Below are positions 61,716 to 64,000 of a DNA stretch of 64,000 nucleotides, in pieces. The stretch is from assembly GCA_964521625.1 (NCBI GenBank), contig CAZFSM010000008.1:62001-126000 (forward strand), given 5' to 3'. The notes below the pieces were generated by a model. The model was not told the DNA's origin. It worked only from the letters and a program-made list of their open reading frames with translations, and ran no database searches. Numbering within the stretch: position 1 is the first letter of the stretch; each line of letters opens with the position of its first letter. The DNA comes from UBA1444 sp964521625. GTDB lineage: Bacteria; Bacillota; Negativicutes; UBA1444. The position numbers were made by a program, and so were the translations under genes.

Positions 61716-62209
61716 GAACCACCTTTCGTTTTATATTTAGCCGTCAAAAGATGCTGGTACCATCACCAACAAAAAACTAATCATATTGTCACCTTTCCTC
61801 GCTCTCGCTGATGGCGATTGATCTTCCGCCTTAATGATAAAGGGCATTAGCCTTGCGCGTGGTACTATACGAAAGTATACGCTTTTTTTACGGTTATCTC
61901 GGCTATATGCAACGTGCTTTTACCCCCCCCCATGCATGGCAAAAAGCCCGCGAAATTCGCGTGCTTTCATCGTGTGTGGATTTGATTGGTGGCGACCGGA
62001 TCTCATTGTTGCAGTTTTATACGATTTTTCTGGGTTGAGGCTGTACTATTATCGAGAGAAGGGGGTGTCCCCTATATTTTTCAATATATACTGAATCTCG
62101 GCTTAGAGGAGATACTGATGTTTTGCTTTCGCCACCACGGATTTTTTACTTTGCCTGTTATTTTTTACACGTGTTCACCTGATCTCCAGCCGCCTTAGGG
62201 CAGATTTAT
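61716..62209. other. Non-coding interval with dispersed repeat copy A
   Basis: No supported gene. At 61855-61890 there is a small hairpin (TATAC GAAA GTATA) followed by a T-run. At 61923-61931 lies a run of nine C. At 61941-61996 is repeat copy A (see repeat entry). After 61997 there is no clear element. Confidence 0.6.
61941..61996. repeat. Dispersed repeat copy A (near-copy of ssrA 3' end plus terminator)
   Basis: Aligned with copy B (62918-62974): shared CCCGCGAAATTCGCG, then TTTCATCGTGTGTGGA-TTTGA and TGGTGG with few changes. So the ssrA 3' end with its terminator has an imperfect direct-repeat copy 978 bp away, enclosing the gene at 62210. Its hairpin has one mismatch and its tmRNA-like end has diverged. 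Confidence 0.75.
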
Positions 62210-62719
62210 TTATTCAGCATAAGTCGTTTTTGATAATTCAGTTTGGATAGGTGCCATCGCTCTGCGGATTGCTTTTTGAAAACTATAAGTTGTGTCTGTA
62301 TTTCGTTCTTTGATATTTAAGAGATATTTATTATTAGCTGCATCAATTACGCGGCAATGAATTTCAACCTGGAGAAAAGACAGTGTACCGCCACCTGATG
62401 TCGGTGTTTCAACAAGAGAAGCTAAAATAAAGTATCTATTATTATCATTTTTTAAAGCCTGAATTAAATCATTTCGTTCAGCGACTTCGATATCAATAAT
62501 CCCGCCTTTAGAAAGAGCGGTGATCGTAGTTGCGGGCGGGGCGAATACGACTTTTCCTTTTAATGACTCTTTAATTAATTCTTCCACTAATTTTGAGTCT
62601 TCCAAGGATTTATTACCAATATCTGATTTGTTTTGCACATAAATCGTTGCTATTGGAGATGCCATACAGATGGATGAAAAGCTGAAGATTATAATTAGAA
62701 CCAATAAACCCGTTTTCAT
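62210..62719 (-). CDS. Exported protein of unknown function
   Basis: 169 residues. Signal peptide (MKTGLLVLIIIFSFSSICMA) then a domain with IATIYVQNKSDIGNKSLEDSKLVEELIKESLKGKVVFAPP and RYFILASLVETPTSGGGTLSFLQVEIHCRVIDAANNKYL, which resembles proteins that assemble periplasmic rings (FlgT-like or LpoB-like folds), unproven. ATG at 62719 follows GGGAGG. Lies inside the interval bounded by repeats A and B. Confidence 0.7.
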   Translation of the reverse strand: MKTGLLVLIIIFSFSSICMASPIATIYVQNKSDIGNKSLEDSKLVEELIKESLKGKVVFAPPATTITALSKGGIIDIEVAERNDLIQALKNDNNRYFILASLVETPTSGGGTLSFLQVEIHCRVIDAANNKYLLNIKERNTDTTYSFQKAIRRAMAPIQTELSKTTYAE

Positions 62720-62916
62720 TCTATTCCCTCCCAAAAAGTAAAATCCATTTAGATATATCTATATATCAATGGTTTCTTTCGACAGTACAAGAATTTTTCC
62801 TGTATTTTGAAACAAATGCAGAACAGAATTTCTCACTTTTGTTGGTAGTTTCTTTCAGCAATACCAATAGTCTTTTGCAGGGCCGCGCTTACCTCCACCA
62901 CGCAAAATGTATATAG

Positions 62917-62943
62917 CAAAATCCCGCGAAATTCGCGGGATTT
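62917..62943 (-). terminator. ssrA terminator (inside repeat copy B)
   Basis: AAATCCCGCGAA/TTCGCGGGATTT with a short loop, then TTTTGC, about 20 nt after the tmRNA CCA end. Confidence 0.8.
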
Positions 62944-62962
62944 CATCGTGTGTGGATTTGAA

Positions 62963-63312
62963 TGGTGGAGGCGAGGGGAATCGAACCCCTGTCCAAAAGC
63001 ATCGCCACATGGCCTTCTCCGAGCGCAGTCAGTGATTTAAATTTTGCAGTCCCAGCGCCCGCTGACAAGCTCCGGTTCCACTATCCTAGAAAAGTTTCCC
63101 TGTCGGTCCTCCAGGAGTCAGACCTTAAGGTATCTCGCATTGCGGCGCTCTGGTCCCCTGCCGCGAGAAGAGCGGGGGCAGAACGTTAGCAGACTAAGCT
63201 GCTAAAGCGTATTCGTTGTTTGCAGTTAGCAAGTTCCACCGTATTGCGGGCTGGTGGGATCCCGGCTCGCTTACCATGCCACAACTGCCCCTGTCGAAAC
63301 CAGTACGCCCCC
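62963..63312 (-). ncRNA. ssrA: tmRNA
   Basis: 350 nt. The 5' end GGGGGCG pairs with CGCCTCC of the 3' acceptor, followed by ACCA. The T-arm GGGGTTCGATTCCCC is intact. The mRNA-like part encodes the tag ANNEYALAA then TAG (63223-63194). Four-pseudoknot-like GC-rich segments follow. tmRNA rescues stalled ribosomes and tags the incomplete protein for degradation. The CCA end is part of repeat copy B. Confidence 0.97.
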
Positions 63313-63364
63313 GTGTGAGGGTCGACGGTTGGCAAAAACGAATCGCTGCACGTTTGCAATATTT

Positions 63365-63392
63365 ATTATAACACAAGACGGGCCGCCACGAA
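63365..63392 (-). promoter_or_regulatory. ssrA promoter
   Basis: TTCGTG (63392-63387), 16 bp, TATAAT (63370-63365) with an upstream TGT (extended -10). It overlaps the stop codon of the decarboxylase gene. The start would be near 63357, leaving a 45-nt 5' precursor for processing. Confidence 0.65.
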
Positions 63393-64000
63393 AGCCTGCA
63401 CCGATCGGTCGATGTCTTGCCGCGTCGTCCGATAGGAGCAGACGCTGATCCGGATCACATCGTCGCCGTGCCAACTTGCGCCGCCGCACCAGCATTCGCC
63501 GGAAGCCTGAATCAGTTTCAGCAGTTCCTTGGTTTGCGCGGAATCGCCACTTGTGACCAGGACTTGATTGAAACAAACTTCGTTCAGGACGCTAAACCCT
63601 GCCTGACGCAAACCGTCGGCAAAGTACACCGCTTTCTGCTGCAAATCTTCGATCAGTTCAGCTACACCCGAGCGGCCGAGTGCCATCAGGGTCGCCCACA
63701 GTTCCACGGCTCTGGCCCGGCGCGACATATCGGCGCTGTACAGCATGCCATCGCGGTTTTCACTGTAAATGATGTAGGAGCCGGTCATGTGCAAAGCCTG
63801 AGTCAGTGAGTCGCGGTGGCAACACAGGATCAACCCGGAGTCATACGGTGCGTTCAGGGTTTTGTGGGCGTCGACCGACCACGAGTCAGCCAGTTCGATT
63901 CCTGCCGTCAGATGTTTTAAACGAGGAGAGGCGGCGGCCCACAGACCAAACGCGCCGTCGATATGGACCCAGGCGTCGGCTGCACGGGCTTTGCTGCAGA
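63366..64000 (-). CDS. Pyridoxal-phosphate-dependent decarboxylase (group II; N-terminus cut by window edge)
   Basis: About 211 C-terminal residues visible. The sequence HIDGAFGLWAAAS contains the PLP-binding Asp/Ala motif, and SWSVDAHKTLNAPYDSG gives the PLP lysine (HK). Then ADMSRRARAVELWATL and FNQVLV (family features of aromatic amino acid, glutamate and related decarboxylases). Substrate cannot be told from the C-terminus. The stop TAA overlaps the ssrA promoter. Confidence 0.88.
   Translation of the reverse strand, partial: CSKARAADAWVHIDGAFGLWAAASPRLKHLTAGIELADSWSVDAHKTLNAPYDSGLILCCHRDSLTQALHMTGSYIIYSENRDGMLYSADMSRRARAVELWATLMALGRSGVAELIEDLQQKAVYFADGLRQAGFSVLNEVCFNQVLVTSGDSAQTKELLKLIQASGECWCGGASWHGDDVIRISVCSYRTTRQDIDRSVQAFVAARLVL

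Noticed and set aside
61834..62198. Overlapping ORFs of 60-86 codons in the interval next to repeat A
   Set aside because: They cross the C9 run, a hairpin and repeat copy A, have no ribosome sites, and their translations look random.
62885..62902. A second CCTCCACCA on the plus strand near ssrA, as a possible tRNA 3' end
   Set aside because: No T-arm or acceptor pairing upstream; chance similarity.
1..64000. CRISPR arrays, transposases, phage genes and tRNA genes
   Set aside because: Looked for on both strands; no regular spaced repeats, transposase or phage motifs, or complete cloverleaf (other than tmRNA) were seen.

Overview
The window looks like chromosomal DNA of an anaerobic or microaerobic, Gram-negative-staining Bacillota, most like the Negativicutes (Sporomusa/Pelosinus type). 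This is an inference. Genes carry strong Bacillota-type Shine-Dalgarno sequences, often with GTG or TTG starts, and end at long perfect-stem terminators. At the same time there is an AsmA-like envelope protein, a cydABCD cytochrome bd operon, an anaerobic sulfatase maturase with its Ser-type sulfatase, and a tmRNA with tag ANNEYALAA. No rRNA, ordinary tRNA, insertion sequence or CRISPR array was seen. The 5' edge cuts a CDF metal exporter and the 3' edge cuts a PLP decarboxylase.

Layout, 0-25 kb: CDF exporter behind a probable NiCo riboswitch; AsmA-like protein; an unannotated, highly structured ~295-nt RNA with its own promoter and terminator (3485-3780); aldo/keto reductase and MscS channel; iron alcohol dehydrogenase; a LysR gene divergent from a glyoxylate-carboligase-like ThDP enzyme; DMT exporter; NhaD-type antiporter behind a structured leader; cydA-cydB-cydD-cydC with an intercistronic terminator; quinone oxidoreductase; UPF0178; DbpA-type helicase; and a LysR-controlled operon of an M20 peptidase with YjiH/YjiG membrane proteins.

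25-42 kb: a stand-alone E2-type acyltransferase and an alpha/beta hydrolase; a WYL regulator with DUF3795 and GyrI-like proteins; the sulfatase/maturase pair; a four-gene FbpABC-like ABC importer (SBP, ATPase, fused permease, second ATPase), preceded by a PhnD-like sensor, histidine kinase and NarL-type regulator that probably control it.

42-54 kb is the most unusual part. A 22-residue-repeat solenoid protein, a MoxR AAA+ ATPase and a protein with an HExxH metallopeptidase-like domain plus a VWA domain run directly into a free-standing carrier protein and a fused GNAT-like/NRPS adenylation enzyme. The GNAT-like part of that enzyme has a stand-alone full-length paralogue (53255-54259) beside argC. 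An amidohydrolase and secreted proteins lie between them.

54-64 kb: small exported proteins, an aminotransferase, a TetR/hydrolase pair with a palindromic operator, a methyltransferase behind a short-ORF/terminator leader, a SIMPL protein, a chagasin-like protease inhibitor, and ssrA. The ssrA 3' end plus terminator is repeated imperfectly about 1 kb away, and shorter look-alikes occur at 52.2 and 58.8 kb.
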